Shown: positions 15,907-24,624 of the stretch, in pieces
Numbering within the stretch: the stretch's first letter is position 1
Layout of the letters: the number at the start of each line of letters is the position of its first letter
Program-made: the position numbers and the translations under genes
Source of the DNA: Pedobacter montanisoli
Lineage (GTDB): Bacteria > Bacteroidota > Bacteroidia > Sphingobacteriales > Sphingobacteriaceae
Direction: 5' to 3'
DNA: 64,000 bases
Assembly (NCBI RefSeq): GCF_022809115.1
Contig: NZ_JALGBH010000001.1
Span: 1-64,000 of the forward strand
The notes under the pieces: model-generated
What the model saw: the letters and a program-made list of their open reading frames with translations, nothing else
Database searches by the model: none
Told to the model about the DNA's origin: nothing

Positions 15907-17073
15907 ATGCCTATATATCATACATTAGGGCAAATCCCACCCAAAAGACATACGGTTTTTCGTAAACCCGATGGAAATCTTTACGCCGAAGAACTCGTTT
16001 CTACAGAAGGGTTTTCAAGCTTATATTCTTTGGTTTACCACTGTCATCCGCCAACCCTTGTAAAGGCATTGGGCGAACCTTATTCAGTAGAACCTAAAAT
16101 TGCCCGTGCAAAACACCTGCGCCATACCAGTTTGATCGGTTTTAATATTAAACCTGTAGATGATTATCTGGAAAGTAGAAAACCTGTTTTGGTAAACGAC
16201 GATCTGCATATTTCACTGGCAGCTCCGCGTAAATCAATGACCGATTACTTTTACAAGAACAGTCAGGCCGATGAAATGATTTTCATACACGAAGGTTCAG
16301 GCAAATTAAAGACGGGTTTTGGTGAAATCAAATTCGAATACGGAGATTATGTGATCGTACCTCGCGGAACGATTTATCAGATGGAATTTGACACAGAAAA
16401 CAACAGATTGTTTATTGTAGAGAGTTTTAGCCCTTTACGCACGCCTAAACGTTACCGCAATGCTTTCGGACAGTTAGAAGAGCATTCTCCTTTCTGTGAG
16501 CGCGATATCAAACGTCCTGAAAATCTTCAAACTTTTGATGAAACCGGCGATTTCAAAATTTTAATTAAAAAACAAGGATTGATCTATCCTTATGTTTACG
16601 GCACCCACCCTTTTGATTACATAGGCTGGGATGGTTTTCATTATCCCTGGGCTTTCTCAATCCATAATTTTGAGCCAATAACAGGCCGCTTACATCAGCC
16701 ACCTCCGGTACACCAGACTTTTGAAGCGCATAACTTTGTAGTGTGTTCTTTTGTACCTCGTAAATACGATTATCACCCTCTATCTATACCTGCTCCATAC
16801 AATCACAGCAATGTTGACAGTGATGAAGTGCTGTACTATGTTGACGGCGATTTTATGAGCAGAAAAAGTGTGGTTAAAGGACAGATCACTTTACACCCGG
16901 GCGGCATACCTCACGGACCACATCCGGGAACGGTAGAAAAATCTATAGGACAGGAAAAAACAGAAGAACTGGCTGTAATGATAGATCCTTTCAGACCATT
17001 AATGTTAACCGAAGATGCCATTGCTATTGAAGATGAAAGCTATCACAAAAGCTGGCAAATTAATATTGAATAA
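15907..17073 (+). CDS. hmgA: Homogentisate 1,2-dioxygenase
   Basis: Ring-opening iron dioxygenase of the cupin fold converting homogentisate to maleylacetoacetate, 388 residues. The C-terminal active-site region is clear: HSNVDSDEVLYYVDG supplies the Glu and His region, and HPGGIPHGPHPG (from about residue 330) carries the remaining histidines. The N-terminal cupin half has the FIHEGSG segment near 120. Bacterial HmgA is often 400-440 residues, and this compact form occurs in Bacteroidota. It is followed at 25 bases by hpd; the two consecutive pathway enzymes are cotranscribed. Confidence 0.95.
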   Translation: MPIYHTLGQIPPKRHTVFRKPDGNLYAEELVSTEGFSSLYSLVYHCHPPTLVKALGEPYSVEPKIARAKHLRHTSLIGFNIKPVDDYLESRKPVLVNDDLHISLAAPRKSMTDYFYKNSQADEMIFIHEGSGKLKTGFGEIKFEYGDYVIVPRGTIYQMEFDTENNRLFIVESFSPLRTPKRYRNAFGQLEEHSPFCERDIKRPENLQTFDETGDFKILIKKQGLIYPYVYGTHPFDYIGWDGFHYPWAFSIHNFEPITGRLHQPPPVHQTFEAHNFVVCSFVPRKYDYHPLSIPAPYNHSNVDSDEVLYYVDGDFMSRKSVVKGQITLHPGGIPHGPHPGTVEKSIGQEKTEELAVMIDPFRPLMLTEDAIAIEDESYHKSWQINIE

Positions 17074-17098
17074 CTTAAATACTTAATATTCACACAAA

Positions 17099-18226
17099 AT
17101 GACACAGACATTTGCAGAGAAAATTGCCAAGGCACAGGATTTTCTTCCTATCAACGGAACAGATTATATCGAGTTTTATGTGGGTAATGCCAAACAGGCT
17201 GCTCATTTCTATAAAACTGCCTTTGGCTTTCAATCACTGGCATATGCCGGACCTGAAACCGGTGTTAAAGACAGAGCTTCTTATGTTGTACAACAAGGTA
17301 AGATCAGACTGATTTTTACTACCGCATTAAAATCAGATCATCCTATATCAGAACACGTTAAAAAACACGGAGATGGTGTTAAAGTTTTAGCACTTTGGGT
17401 TGACGATGCGTACAGCGCTTTTGAAGAAACAACCAAACGTGGTGGTAAACCTTTTTTAGCACCTCAAACTTTAACCGATGAGTTTGGTGAAATAAAAATG
17501 AGCGGTATTTACACTTATGGTGAAACCGTACATATGTTTATTGAGCGCAAAAACTATACAGGTACATTTATGCCGGGTTATGAAGCCTGGAACAGCGATT
17601 ACAATCCTTCTGATGCGGGTTTACTTTATATAGACCATTGTGTGGGCAATGTGGGTTGGAACCGCATGAACGAAACCGTAAAATGGTATGAAGATGTAAT
17701 GGGTTTTGTAAACATCTTATCGTTTGACGATAAGCAAATCAATACAGAATACTCAGCTTTAATGAGTAAGGTAATGAGCAATGGTAACGGTTTTTCTAAA
17801 TTCCCGATTAACGAGCCGGCAGAAGGCAAGAAAAAATCGCAGATTGAAGAGTATTTAGAGTTTTATGAAGGCGAAGGTGTACAGCACATTGCCGTAGCTA
17901 CTAAAGATATCGTAAAAACAGTAACCGAATTAAAAGCTCGTGGCGTTGAATTTTTAAGTGCTCCGCCTGAAGCTTATTATGAAATGATGCCAGGACGTGT
18001 AGGAGAAATTGATGAAGATATTGAACCTTTAAAAGCGTTAGGAATCTTGGTTGACTGTGACGAGGAAGGTTATTTGTTACAAATCTTTACCAAACCCGTT
18101 GAAGATCGCCCTACTTTGTTCTTTGAAATTATCCAAAGAAAGGGTGCCCAATCTTTTGGAGCAGGTAATTTTAAAGCCTTGTTCGAATCGATAGAAAGAG
18201 AACAGGCCCGCAGAGGAAATCTTTAA
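17099..18226 (+). CDS. hpd: 4-Hydroxyphenylpyruvate dioxygenase
   Basis: Non-heme iron oxygenase of 375 residues that turns 4-hydroxyphenylpyruvate into homogentisate, the substrate of the gene before it. Two vicinal-oxygen-chelate halves are visible. The iron ligands are H180 (in YIDHCVGNV), H263 (in GVQHIAVAT) and E343 (in FFEIIQRKG). The C-terminal FGAGNFKALFESIE motif is diagnostic for HPPD as against hydroxymandelate synthase-like relatives. A strong terminator follows 18 bases after the stop. Confidence 0.97.
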   Translation: MTQTFAEKIAKAQDFLPINGTDYIEFYVGNAKQAAHFYKTAFGFQSLAYAGPETGVKDRASYVVQQGKIRLIFTTALKSDHPISEHVKKHGDGVKVLALWVDDAYSAFEETTKRGGKPFLAPQTLTDEFGEIKMSGIYTYGETVHMFIERKNYTGTFMPGYEAWNSDYNPSDAGLLYIDHCVGNVGWNRMNETVKWYEDVMGFVNILSFDDKQINTEYSALMSKVMSNGNGFSKFPINEPAEGKKKSQIEEYLEFYEGEGVQHIAVATKDIVKTVTELKARGVEFLSAPPEAYYEMMPGRVGEIDEDIEPLKALGILVDCDEEGYLLQIFTKPVEDRPTLFFEIIQRKGAQSFGAGNFKALFESIEREQARRGNL

Positions 18227-18243
18227 GTCTTGCATTAATATCT

Positions 18244-18270
18244 AACCCGACTTTTACAAGTCGGGTTTTT
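18244..18270 (+). terminator. Terminator of hmgA-hpd
   Basis: AACCCGACTT (18244-18253), loop TTAC, AAGTCGGGTT (18258-18267), ten perfect pairs followed by a T tract. Confidence 0.93.
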
Positions 18271-18281
18271 TATTGTCTTTT

Positions 18282-18398
18282 TTAACAATGTCCTAAAGCG
18301 TAATAAATAATTACAAAAATAACAATGGTAGATAAGCATCCACCACCCAGTTTCTTGGCGCTGTAGCCGGCAATAACGGTTCTCCAAAAATTATTCAT
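18282..18398 (-). CDS. 38-residue membrane miniprotein
   Basis: Small ORF not covered by any larger gene. The N-terminal half is polar and basic (starts MNNFWRTVIAG, then AKKLGGGC). The C-terminal half is one hydrophobic helix (STIVIFVIIYYALG) ending HC. It has an ATG start and a single-pass membrane protein layout, and its composition is unlike random intergenic sequence. I have a general impression of similar KLGGGC-containing miniproteins in other Sphingobacteriaceae, but I cannot verify it here. Function unknown. Confidence 0.6.
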   Translation of the reverse strand: MNNFWRTVIAGYSAKKLGGGCLSTIVIFVIIYYALGHC

Positions 18399-18496
18399 AA
18401 ACAGATTCTTTTAATAGAACAAACCTGCTTTCCCTTCAATTTGTTTTCTATTTGGTATTAATATCACCACAGGTTATAAAAGGTTATTTAATTTGT

Positions 18497-18504
18497 TAAT
18501 TTTG
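18497..18504 (+). promoter_or_regulatory. -7 element immediately before the BrkB-like gene
   Basis: TAATTTTG, an exact TAnnTTTG, ends ten bases before the ATG at 18514; the -33 region is weak. It implies a very short 5' leader. Confidence 0.45.
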
Positions 18505-18513
18505 GGCTTGCTC

Positions 18514-19443
18514 ATGGAAAAACCGGTTTATCAAAGTAAAGCATCATTTTTAGGTTTATATACTAATCTTAAAAACAGTTTCCTGTTACTTAAAAAAAAT
18601 GATCCTTTAAGATTAGCCGGAGCAACTGCGTTTTTTGCCAATTTTGCTATTCCACCTATCCTCCTTATACTCATTAGGTTATTTGGCTTTTTTGTAGATA
18701 GAAAAACTTTGGCCTCCCAAATATTTGAGCGCATTTCGCAGGTGCTTATTCCCAGTAGTGCAAATGAAATAAGGCAGGTTTTAAGAAATATTAGAGCTAT
18801 AGACCATGGTTGGTGGGCTACTATACTAAGCTTTCTTTTTTTCATTTTTGTAGCCACTACCTTATTTAATGTAATCAAGAATTCTGTTGAGCAGATATGG
18901 CATATCGGTTTTAATGCCCAAGGTAAGTTCTTACCAACTTTAAAAAACCGCGGCCGCTCATTAGGTATTATCTTACTTGCCGGTATTTTGTTTTTTGTAG
19001 GAGTTGTTTTTGATAGCATACAAGCCATTATAGGCGCTTACCTGAATGATTCCTCTCCTACCTTTGGTAAATGGCTATTAATTTTTTTAAACCAATTGAT
19101 CTTTGCCTTTACCATCAGTATCTGGTTTACCATACTTTTCAGGTACCTCACCAATGCCCGTCCTCATTTTAAAATAGCCATACAGGGCGGCCTGCTTATG
19201 GGTGTTTTATTTACTTTTGGCCGCTATGTGTTACGAATTTTATTACCCCTCAGTAATATTGAAAATATATATGGCGCTTCGGGCTCTATTGTGCTGGTTA
19301 TGCTTTTTATATTTTATACTTCACTTATTTTTTATTTTGCTGCCTGTTACATTAAAGTAATCAGCGATAAAAAACATGTTGAAATAAGGCCATTAAGAGG
19401 CGCTTTTAATTATGAATTAAAAGAAATTAAAACTCATTTTTAG
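18514..19443 (+). CDS. YihY/BrkB-family inner-membrane protein
   Basis: Polytopic membrane protein of 309 residues with about six hydrophobic helices, matching the YihY/virulence factor BrkB family. The segment LAGATAFFANFAIPPILL near residue 32 is the family signature region, and GASGSIVLVMLFIFYTSLIFYFAA near the C-terminus is the conserved last pair of helices. The ATG at 18514 is preferred over a TTG seven codons earlier, which would fall in the promoter. Its stop overlaps the convergent gene by four bases. The physiological role of the family is still unclear; ribonuclease BN was an early misassignment. Confidence 0.88.
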   Translation: MEKPVYQSKASFLGLYTNLKNSFLLLKKNDPLRLAGATAFFANFAIPPILLILIRLFGFFVDRKTLASQIFERISQVLIPSSANEIRQVLRNIRAIDHGWWATILSFLFFIFVATTLFNVIKNSVEQIWHIGFNAQGKFLPTLKNRGRSLGIILLAGILFFVGVVFDSIQAIIGAYLNDSSPTFGKWLLIFLNQLIFAFTISIWFTILFRYLTNARPHFKIAIQGGLLMGVLFTFGRYVLRILLPLSNIENIYGASGSIVLVMLFIFYTSLIFYFAACYIKVISDKKHVEIRPLRGAFNYELKEIKTHF

Positions 19444-19718
19444 CTTTTATTTAAGCTGAGTTTTTCAAATCCCTGCAATTCAAATACTGCGAGTCTTTCT
19501 ACTACGTTGAAGTATAAAGTACCAAAAAAATCAAATAGATACTGACCGTTTTTGGCGGTGATACAAATCATTTCTTTGAGCATTCCATTTGGTGCAGACT
19601 CGGCCTCATTGAGGATCATATCTTCATTCTGGATCTCTATTGTTGGGATTTCAATCGCGAAGTCTTTGAGCAGGTCGGCAAACACTTTACCCTTAAGCAA
19701 CATTTCTTTAATTTTCAT
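19440..19718 (-). CDS. Hypothetical small protein
   Basis: A 92-residue protein with no signal peptide or membrane segment and a mixed alpha/beta character. The acidic middle (IEIQNEDMILNEAESAPNG) is followed by hydrophobic strands (YLFDFFGTLYFNVV). I do not recognise a family. It converges on the BrkB-like gene with a four-base stop overlap. Upstream lies a long repeat region, and no clear promoter is seen. Coding is supported mainly by the clean frame and normal composition. Confidence 0.55.
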   Translation of the reverse strand: MKIKEMLLKGKVFADLLKDFAIEIPTIEIQNEDMILNEAESAPNGMLKEMICITAKNGQYLFDFFGTLYFNVVERLAVFELQGFEKLSLNKS

Positions 19719-19806
19719 AACACAAAATTTGGAGAAAGGATAACCATTTTAGAGTCAAAAAAGTTTGCGAATGTTGAAAAATAAAGATCAACCAGCTTCT
19801 CTACCA

Positions 19807-20092
19807 CGTCACCCTGAACTCGTTTCAGGGTCTACTTAGAAAGATGCTGAACTAAATTCAGCATGACGATACAGGAAGAAGTTCAGGATGACGATTATAG
19901 TTAGAAAGATGCTGAACTAAATTCAGGATGACGACACAGGAAGAAGTTCGGCATGACGCACAAGAAGAGTGGAACATGACCTACAGAAAGAAATAAGACT
20001 AGACTAATATTGTCCGGCTGAGCCTGTCGAAGCCAAACTTGTGGGAACGTTCACATTTCAACAACTTGTCCCGATACTTCGGGAAGCTCAAT
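19807..20092. repeat. Cluster of REP-like intergenic repeats
   Basis: A 415-base gap (19719-20133) largely made of short inverted repeats around CCTGAA/TTCAGG and CATGCTGAA/TTCAGCATG cores. A 59-base unit at about 19836-19894 recurs at 19901-19959 (period 65) with four differences. Further right are CCCGA/TCGGG (20080-20092) and GGCTGAGCCTGTCGAAGCC-type sequence (20016-20034). Related sequence recurs at 62402-62465. This pattern is typical of repetitive extragenic palindromes scattered through Bacteroidota genomes. No gene was found in the gap. Confidence 0.75.
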
Positions 20093-20133
20093 GTGACAAC
20101 GCCAAGCTAAATATTATAAAACAAGCCCAATAA

Positions 20134-20433
20134 TTATTTACGGTTGGCATTGTTTAAAGCCTGCTGTTCTTTTAGCGCATCTACTTTATTCTTATCCCCA
20201 AATTTTTCTGTTTTATTGGCAAAAGCATCTAACAGTTCTTTGATGTTATCAAGATTATCTGATACTCTTTGGTGCATATCGGGAAGATCTTTTTCCAGGC
20301 GCTGATCACCTAGCTCAATATTATCTACTTCTATTTTACCAATTTTCTGGATGATAGCCTGTTGCGAATGCTGCAAATCTTCAAGCTCTCTCACAATTTT
20401 TTCCATCAGTTCAAATTTCTTTAGCGTATCCAT
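20134..20433 (-). CDS. Hypothetical coiled-coil protein
   Basis: A 99-residue, highly charged, helical protein with heptad-like spacing (LMEKIVRELEDLQHS, IQKIGKIE, MHQRVSDNLDNIKELLDAF). It lacks a signal peptide and is probably cytoplasmic and oligomeric. No family recognised. It is a single gene with the repeat cluster downstream and a divergent TPR gene upstream. Confidence 0.7.
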   Translation of the reverse strand: MDTLKKFELMEKIVRELEDLQHSQQAIIQKIGKIEVDNIELGDQRLEKDLPDMHQRVSDNLDNIKELLDAFANKTEKFGDKNKVDALKEQQALNNANRK

Positions 20434-20572
20434 AAAATGCTGAGTTAATTAAACATGTATTCTTTTATAATAACCTCTACAGGCCTGAATAGTTTTTATT
20501 TTTATAAAGCTTTTCGGTTAAAATTTTGATTTTACAAAAACAACTAATATTTTAGTTAAAAATTTTAATATC

Positions 20573-21721
20573 ATGAAAAAAGTCATTTTAGCCGGTCTCT
20601 TCTATTTTCTTGCTTTCTTTTCAAAAGCCCAAACAGGAGAATTGGATAGAGAGAAATTATTCGATTTTTACCAGAACCAGCGTTATGCCGAAGCAGCTTC
20701 TTATTTAAAATCATTATATCCCGGCGATATCAGTGATGTTAAAATATTATCACAGATAGCTTACAGTTATATGATGTCTAGCAACCTGCCTGATGCTGAA
20801 AAAACCTATGAGCAAATAAACCAATTGCAACCTAACACGATAGGTACCCTTTTTAATTTGGCAAACATTAATATGAGAAGAGGCGTAAGAACCAAAACTG
20901 TAGCTTACCTCCAACAGATATTAACCATAGATAGCAATAATTTTAATGCTTATAAACAGCTTGCCAATTATCTGGACAGCCTACCGCTCAAGCTAAAATG
21001 CCTTGAAAAAGCCAATAGCATAAATCCTGCCGAAGGTGATGTGGCCTATGATCTGGCTGATCTTTATAAAACTGAAAAAGCATATGAAAAGGGCTATAAT
21101 GTTTTGCAGAAAGCCATTAGTGCCGATACAGGGAATTTCATTTTGCAGGAAGCGTTATTACCACTGGCTATACAGCTAAAAAAATACAAAGAGGTGATTT
21201 CTATAGGCGAAAAGCTGTTGAGCAATGAAGCCAGTCCTAATGTAATACGTGATGTAGGAAAAGCTTATTTCTTTCTAAAAGATTATGAAAAATGTATTTT
21301 CTACTATAATGTATTGAAAAAATTTAATGCACAGAATGAAAATATCCTGTATTTTATGGCACTTAGTTACCGTGAGCTGAAAAAATATGATCTCGCCATT
21401 ACTTATGCCAAGAAAACCATTGATGAAGCCATTTCTCCTAATACCGCATTTTACTATAACACGTTGGGAAATATTTATGAAAACAAAAACCAACTTACCA
21501 ATGCCATGACCTCATTTAAAAGAGGTTTAACTTTTAGCAATGAGAAAGATATTTTATACAGCATGGCTGTACTTTATGATACCAAGCTTAATCAACCTGC
21601 CAATGCTTTAAATTATTATAAGCAATACCTTAAAAATAAAGAACTGAAAGAAATTGACAAAGCACAGGTGGATTATGCTAAACAAAGGGTAGAATTGCTA
21701 AGCGCACCACATAAACAATGA
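20573..21721 (+). CDS. Exported tetratricopeptide-repeat protein
   Basis: Protein of 382 residues. A signal peptide (hydrophobic core GLFYFLAFFSKA, cleavage near 19) is followed by roughly nine TPR-like helical pairs from residue 25 to 370, for example YAEAASYLKSLYPGD, PDAEKTYEQINQLQP and YEKCIFYYNVLKKF. No catalytic domain is present, so a periplasmic scaffold is likely. It converges with the DUF4268 gene, and the stops are six bases apart. Confidence 0.85.
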   Translation: MKKVILAGLFYFLAFFSKAQTGELDREKLFDFYQNQRYAEAASYLKSLYPGDISDVKILSQIAYSYMMSSNLPDAEKTYEQINQLQPNTIGTLFNLANINMRRGVRTKTVAYLQQILTIDSNNFNAYKQLANYLDSLPLKLKCLEKANSINPAEGDVAYDLADLYKTEKAYEKGYNVLQKAISADTGNFILQEALLPLAIQLKKYKEVISIGEKLLSNEASPNVIRDVGKAYFFLKDYEKCIFYYNVLKKFNAQNENILYFMALSYRELKKYDLAITYAKKTIDEAISPNTAFYYNTLGNIYENKNQLTNAMTSFKRGLTFSNEKDILYSMAVLYDTKLNQPANALNYYKQYLKNKELKEIDKAQVDYAKQRVELLSAPHKQ

Positions 21722-21727
21722 TACCAA

Positions 21728-22192
21728 TTACGCAGAAAGATCTTCAAAAACAGGTTTGACGTTTATCCAGAATTCATCTAAAGCAATGATCCTGGGTTTA
21801 AGAAAAGAAATCATTTCGGGCCATTGCTGCTGGTTGTAAATACTCAGACCTGCTCTTTCTGCAAAAATTTTAGCGATGGGTATATACTGCGTATTTACCG
21901 TATCGGGCAACCACTCCCATTCTTCGCCTAAAGTATCGTGCAACATATTTTTAAACATCAAAAGTTGCTCGTAAAATAAGGCTCTTACACCTGCATCGGG
22001 ATGGGTGATTTCTATTGAAATGCTTACTTTTTTCTGATCTGCATCGGTACGAAAGAAAATATGCTTGATGCCGGTCTTATAATTTACCCAGTTTACAGGC
22101 ATACCTTCTGCTCCTGCAATCGGTTTCATGTATTTACCAAAGGTAATCCAGAACTGCTGACGAAGGCGAGCGGCTTCTTCTTTGCTATACAT
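21728..22192 (-). CDS. DUF4268-family protein
   Basis: A 154-residue soluble protein with the DUF4268 pattern: RQQFWITFGKYM at the start, WVNYKTGIKHIFFRTDAD, ISIEITHPD and EFWINVKPVFEDL at the end. The family is sometimes fused to nuclease-like domains in other bacteria, but here it is alone and no function is assigned. It is 25 bases downstream of ribE on the same strand and probably cotranscribed with ribE and the carboxylase gene. Confidence 0.75.
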   Translation of the reverse strand: MYSKEEAARLRQQFWITFGKYMKPIAGAEGMPVNWVNYKTGIKHIFFRTDADQKKVSISIEITHPDAGVRALFYEQLLMFKNMLHDTLGEEWEWLPDTVNTQYIPIAKIFAERAGLSIYNQQQWPEMISFLKPRIIALDEFWINVKPVFEDLSA

Positions 22193-22216
22193 CTTAATTA
22201 GCGCACTTAAGAAAAA

Positions 22217-22801
22217 CTACCGTTGCATTAATCTCGCCACGTATTTACCTATGATATCAAATTCCAGATTTACAGTTTGCCCTTGGCTGATCTCTTTGAG
22301 GTTAGTATGTTCATAAGTATAGGGAATAATGAAAACCGAGAATTCATCTTCGGTAGAGTTTACAACCGTTAAGCTGATACCATTTACACACACAGAACCT
22401 TTTTCAACCGTTACATTACCTTTTGTACGGTCATATTTGAAACGGTATTCCCAACTGCCATCCAAAGGTTTAACATACAAACATTCTGCAATCTGATCAA
22501 CATGCCCTTGCACAATATGTCCATCTAAACGTGCGTTTAGTTGCATACAACGCTCTAAATTAACCATGCTGTTTACTTTAAGCGTAGCCAGATTTGATTT
22601 CTCCAGAGTTTCTGCAATTGCGGTTACCGTGTGGGTATCATCATTTAAACGCACTACTGTTAAGCACACCCCATTATGAGATACACTCTGATCTATTTTT
22701 AACTCTTGGGAGATAGCAGATTGAATAGTAAAATGCAGGTTATCTCCTTCTCTTTCGATGTGTTTTACGGTACCCGTAGTCTCTATTATTCCTGTAAACA
22801 T
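22217..22801 (-). CDS. ribE: Riboflavin synthase alpha subunit
   Basis: Forms riboflavin from two 6,7-dimethyl-8-ribityllumazine molecules. It has 194 residues, with two homologous barrel halves: MFTGIIETTGTV at the N-terminus, SVSHNGVCLTV in the first half and GSVCVNGISLTV in the second. It overlaps the upstream biotin carboxylase gene by one base, implying coupled translation. No other rib genes and no FMN riboswitch are seen here. Confidence 0.96.
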   Translation of the reverse strand: MFTGIIETTGTVKHIEREGDNLHFTIQSAISQELKIDQSVSHNGVCLTVVRLNDDTHTVTAIAETLEKSNLATLKVNSMVNLERCMQLNARLDGHIVQGHVDQIAECLYVKPLDGSWEYRFKYDRTKGNVTVEKGSVCVNGISLTVVNSTEDEFSVFIIPYTYEHTNLKEISQGQTVNLEFDIIGKYVARLMQR

Positions 22802-24285
22802 TAGTATTGCTTTCTGTTACGAACCCAGTTACTGTTTTCTGCACTAACCAGGTTTTCACTTGAATTTGTTCCTTTTTTATCCAACGCCATCACCGCAGCG
22901 ATAGCTGCAATCAGGGCTTCATCAGACTGTTCACTAACCAGACTTTGCGAATTAAAGTATTTGTTAACGAAATGTGTATCAAACTTACCTGATACAAAAG
23001 CCTCATGCTGCATTACAAATTTACCAAAAGCCAAAGTAGTTTGTATTCCCGTAATGTCATATTCATCTATTGCTCTTACCATACGTTCTATCGCTTCTTC
23101 CCTGTCTTTTCCATAGGTAATCAGCTTAGCAATCATCGGATCGTAATAAATAGGAATCTCCATACCTTGCTCAAAACCATCATCTACACGCACCCCATTT
23201 CCCTGAGGGGTTTTATAGGTTTGCAAACGACCTATATCAGGCAAGAAATTATTTTTAGGATCTTCAGCATACACACGCAGTTCAATGGCATGTCCGTTCA
23301 TTTTCACTTCATCCTGGGTAAAACTTAGTTTTTCGCCTCTGGCAATCTTAATCTGCTCTTTTACCAGATCAAGGCCGGTAATCAGTTCAGTAACGGGATG
23401 CTCTACCTGCAGGCGGGTATTCATTTCAAGGAAAAAGAAATCTAAGTTTTCATCTAAGATAAATTCTACCGTTCCGGCACCCACATAATTTACCGATCTG
23501 GCCACATCTACCGCACATTTACCCATCTTCTCCCTGATTTCGGGAGTAAGCACTGAAGAAGGTGCTTCTTCTACCACTTTCTGGTGACGTCTTTGCACCG
23601 AACATTCGCGTTCAAATAAATGTACAATGTTTCCATGCGTATCCCCTAAAACCTGTATTTCTATATGGCGGGGAGAAGTTACATAACGTTCTATAAAAAC
23701 AGAGCCATCGCCAAATGCCGAAGTTGCTTCACTTACGGCCAGGTTCATCTGCTCTTCAAAATCACTTACATTTTCTACTACACGCATTCCTTTACCACCA
23801 CCACCGGCAGCAGCTTTGATCAGAATGGGGAAACCTACTTCCAACGCTCTCTGTCTGGCTTCTTCTACATTGGTAATGGCTTCTTCGGTTCCCGGAACCA
23901 TTGGGATATCGTATTTTAAAGCCGCAGCCTTAGCCGATAATTTATTGCCCATGATTTCCATTGCTTCCGGAGTGGGGCCAATTAAGGTTAAACCGGCAGC
24001 AGCCACCATTTTAGCAAAAGCCGGATTTTCTGATAAAAAGCCATATCCGGGGTGGATGCCCTGTGCTCCGGTTGTTTTACACGCTTCTATGATCTTTTCT
24101 CCTAAGAGATAAGACTGATTTGAAGGTGGCGGCCCAATACAAACTGCTTCATCTGCGTAACGTACGTGCAGTGCATTTCTATCTGCTTCAGAAAAAACTG
24201 CTACTGTTTTAATCCCCATTTCTTTAGCGGAACGCATAATGCGCAAAGCAATTTCGCCACGATTGGCAATCAATATTTTATCCAT
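22801..24285 (-). CDS. accC: Biotin carboxylase subunit of an acyl-CoA carboxylase
   Basis: ATP-grasp biotin carboxylase of 494 residues: MDKILIANRGEIALRI start, GPPPSNQSYL, HPGYGFLSEN near 78, the ATP-binding glycine loop KAAAGGGGKGMR near 159, and MNTRLQVEHPVTE near 287 with the catalytic Arg/Glu cluster. About 45 residues longer than E. coli AccC because of a C-terminal tail of unclear role. No biotin carrier or carboxyltransferase gene is adjacent, so it may serve acetyl-CoA carboxylase or another acyl-CoA carboxylase. Confidence 0.92.
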   Translation of the reverse strand: MDKILIANRGEIALRIMRSAKEMGIKTVAVFSEADRNALHVRYADEAVCIGPPPSNQSYLLGEKIIEACKTTGAQGIHPGYGFLSENPAFAKMVAAAGLTLIGPTPEAMEIMGNKLSAKAAALKYDIPMVPGTEEAITNVEEARQRALEVGFPILIKAAAGGGGKGMRVVENVSDFEEQMNLAVSEATSAFGDGSVFIERYVTSPRHIEIQVLGDTHGNIVHLFERECSVQRRHQKVVEEAPSSVLTPEIREKMGKCAVDVARSVNYVGAGTVEFILDENLDFFFLEMNTRLQVEHPVTELITGLDLVKEQIKIARGEKLSFTQDEVKMNGHAIELRVYAEDPKNNFLPDIGRLQTYKTPQGNGVRVDDGFEQGMEIPIYYDPMIAKLITYGKDREEAIERMVRAIDEYDITGIQTTLAFGKFVMQHEAFVSGKFDTHFVNKYFNSQSLVSEQSDEALIAAIAAVMALDKKGTNSSENLVSAENSNWVRNRKQY

Positions 24286-24431
24286 TTATCAATACGGCTT
24301 TTTGGTGGTGCAAGATGTTAAAAAATATTTAAAACCTTGTTATACTTTCCTGATCTGTCAGGTTCTCTTTGTTGAATTAACGTAAATTAGATAAAATAAT
24401 TAAACCTAAAATTAGGTCTTGCTATGTTTTC

Positions 24432-24555
24432 GCCTCATTGGCCGGCGAGGCCTAGTCCTTTTTTTAAAAAAGGACCAAAAATTCCGACTGCGTCTAGCGC
24501 TACAAAGTATCTGCTTTGGCTAATGATTGCAAACCGCACTAGCCAAGGTCGGTTT
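24432..24555. repeat. Folded intergenic repeat-like element
   Basis: In the 339-base gap between accC and the aldolase gene. It consists of GCCTC/GAGGC around GGCCGG (24432-24451), a near-perfect palindrome GTCCTTTTTT-T-AAAAAAGGAC (24455-24475), and a nested pair CCGAC/GTCGG (24484-24488, 24548-24552) enclosing TTGGCTA/TAGCCAA (24516-24522, 24540-24546). It is GC-richer than its flanks, with no ORF. Its compact nested palindromes suggest a dispersed repeat or non-autonomous element; copy number cannot be judged from one window. Confidence 0.5.
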
Positions 24556-24624
24556 TAAAGCTTAACGGAGGGATTTTACAACTATCGTTTCAAACAGAAA
24601 TACTTAAATCCAACTTAGGTTAAA

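Noticed and set aside
18531..19028. A 165-codon minus-strand ORF inside the BrkB-like gene
   Set aside because: Lysine-rich shadow composition, no promoter, and it lies opposite a polytopic membrane protein with clear family features.
23005..24112. Plus-strand ORFs of 67-107 codons within accC
   Set aside because: Antisense frames over a clear biotin carboxylase gene with no signal peptide, domain or promoter of their own.
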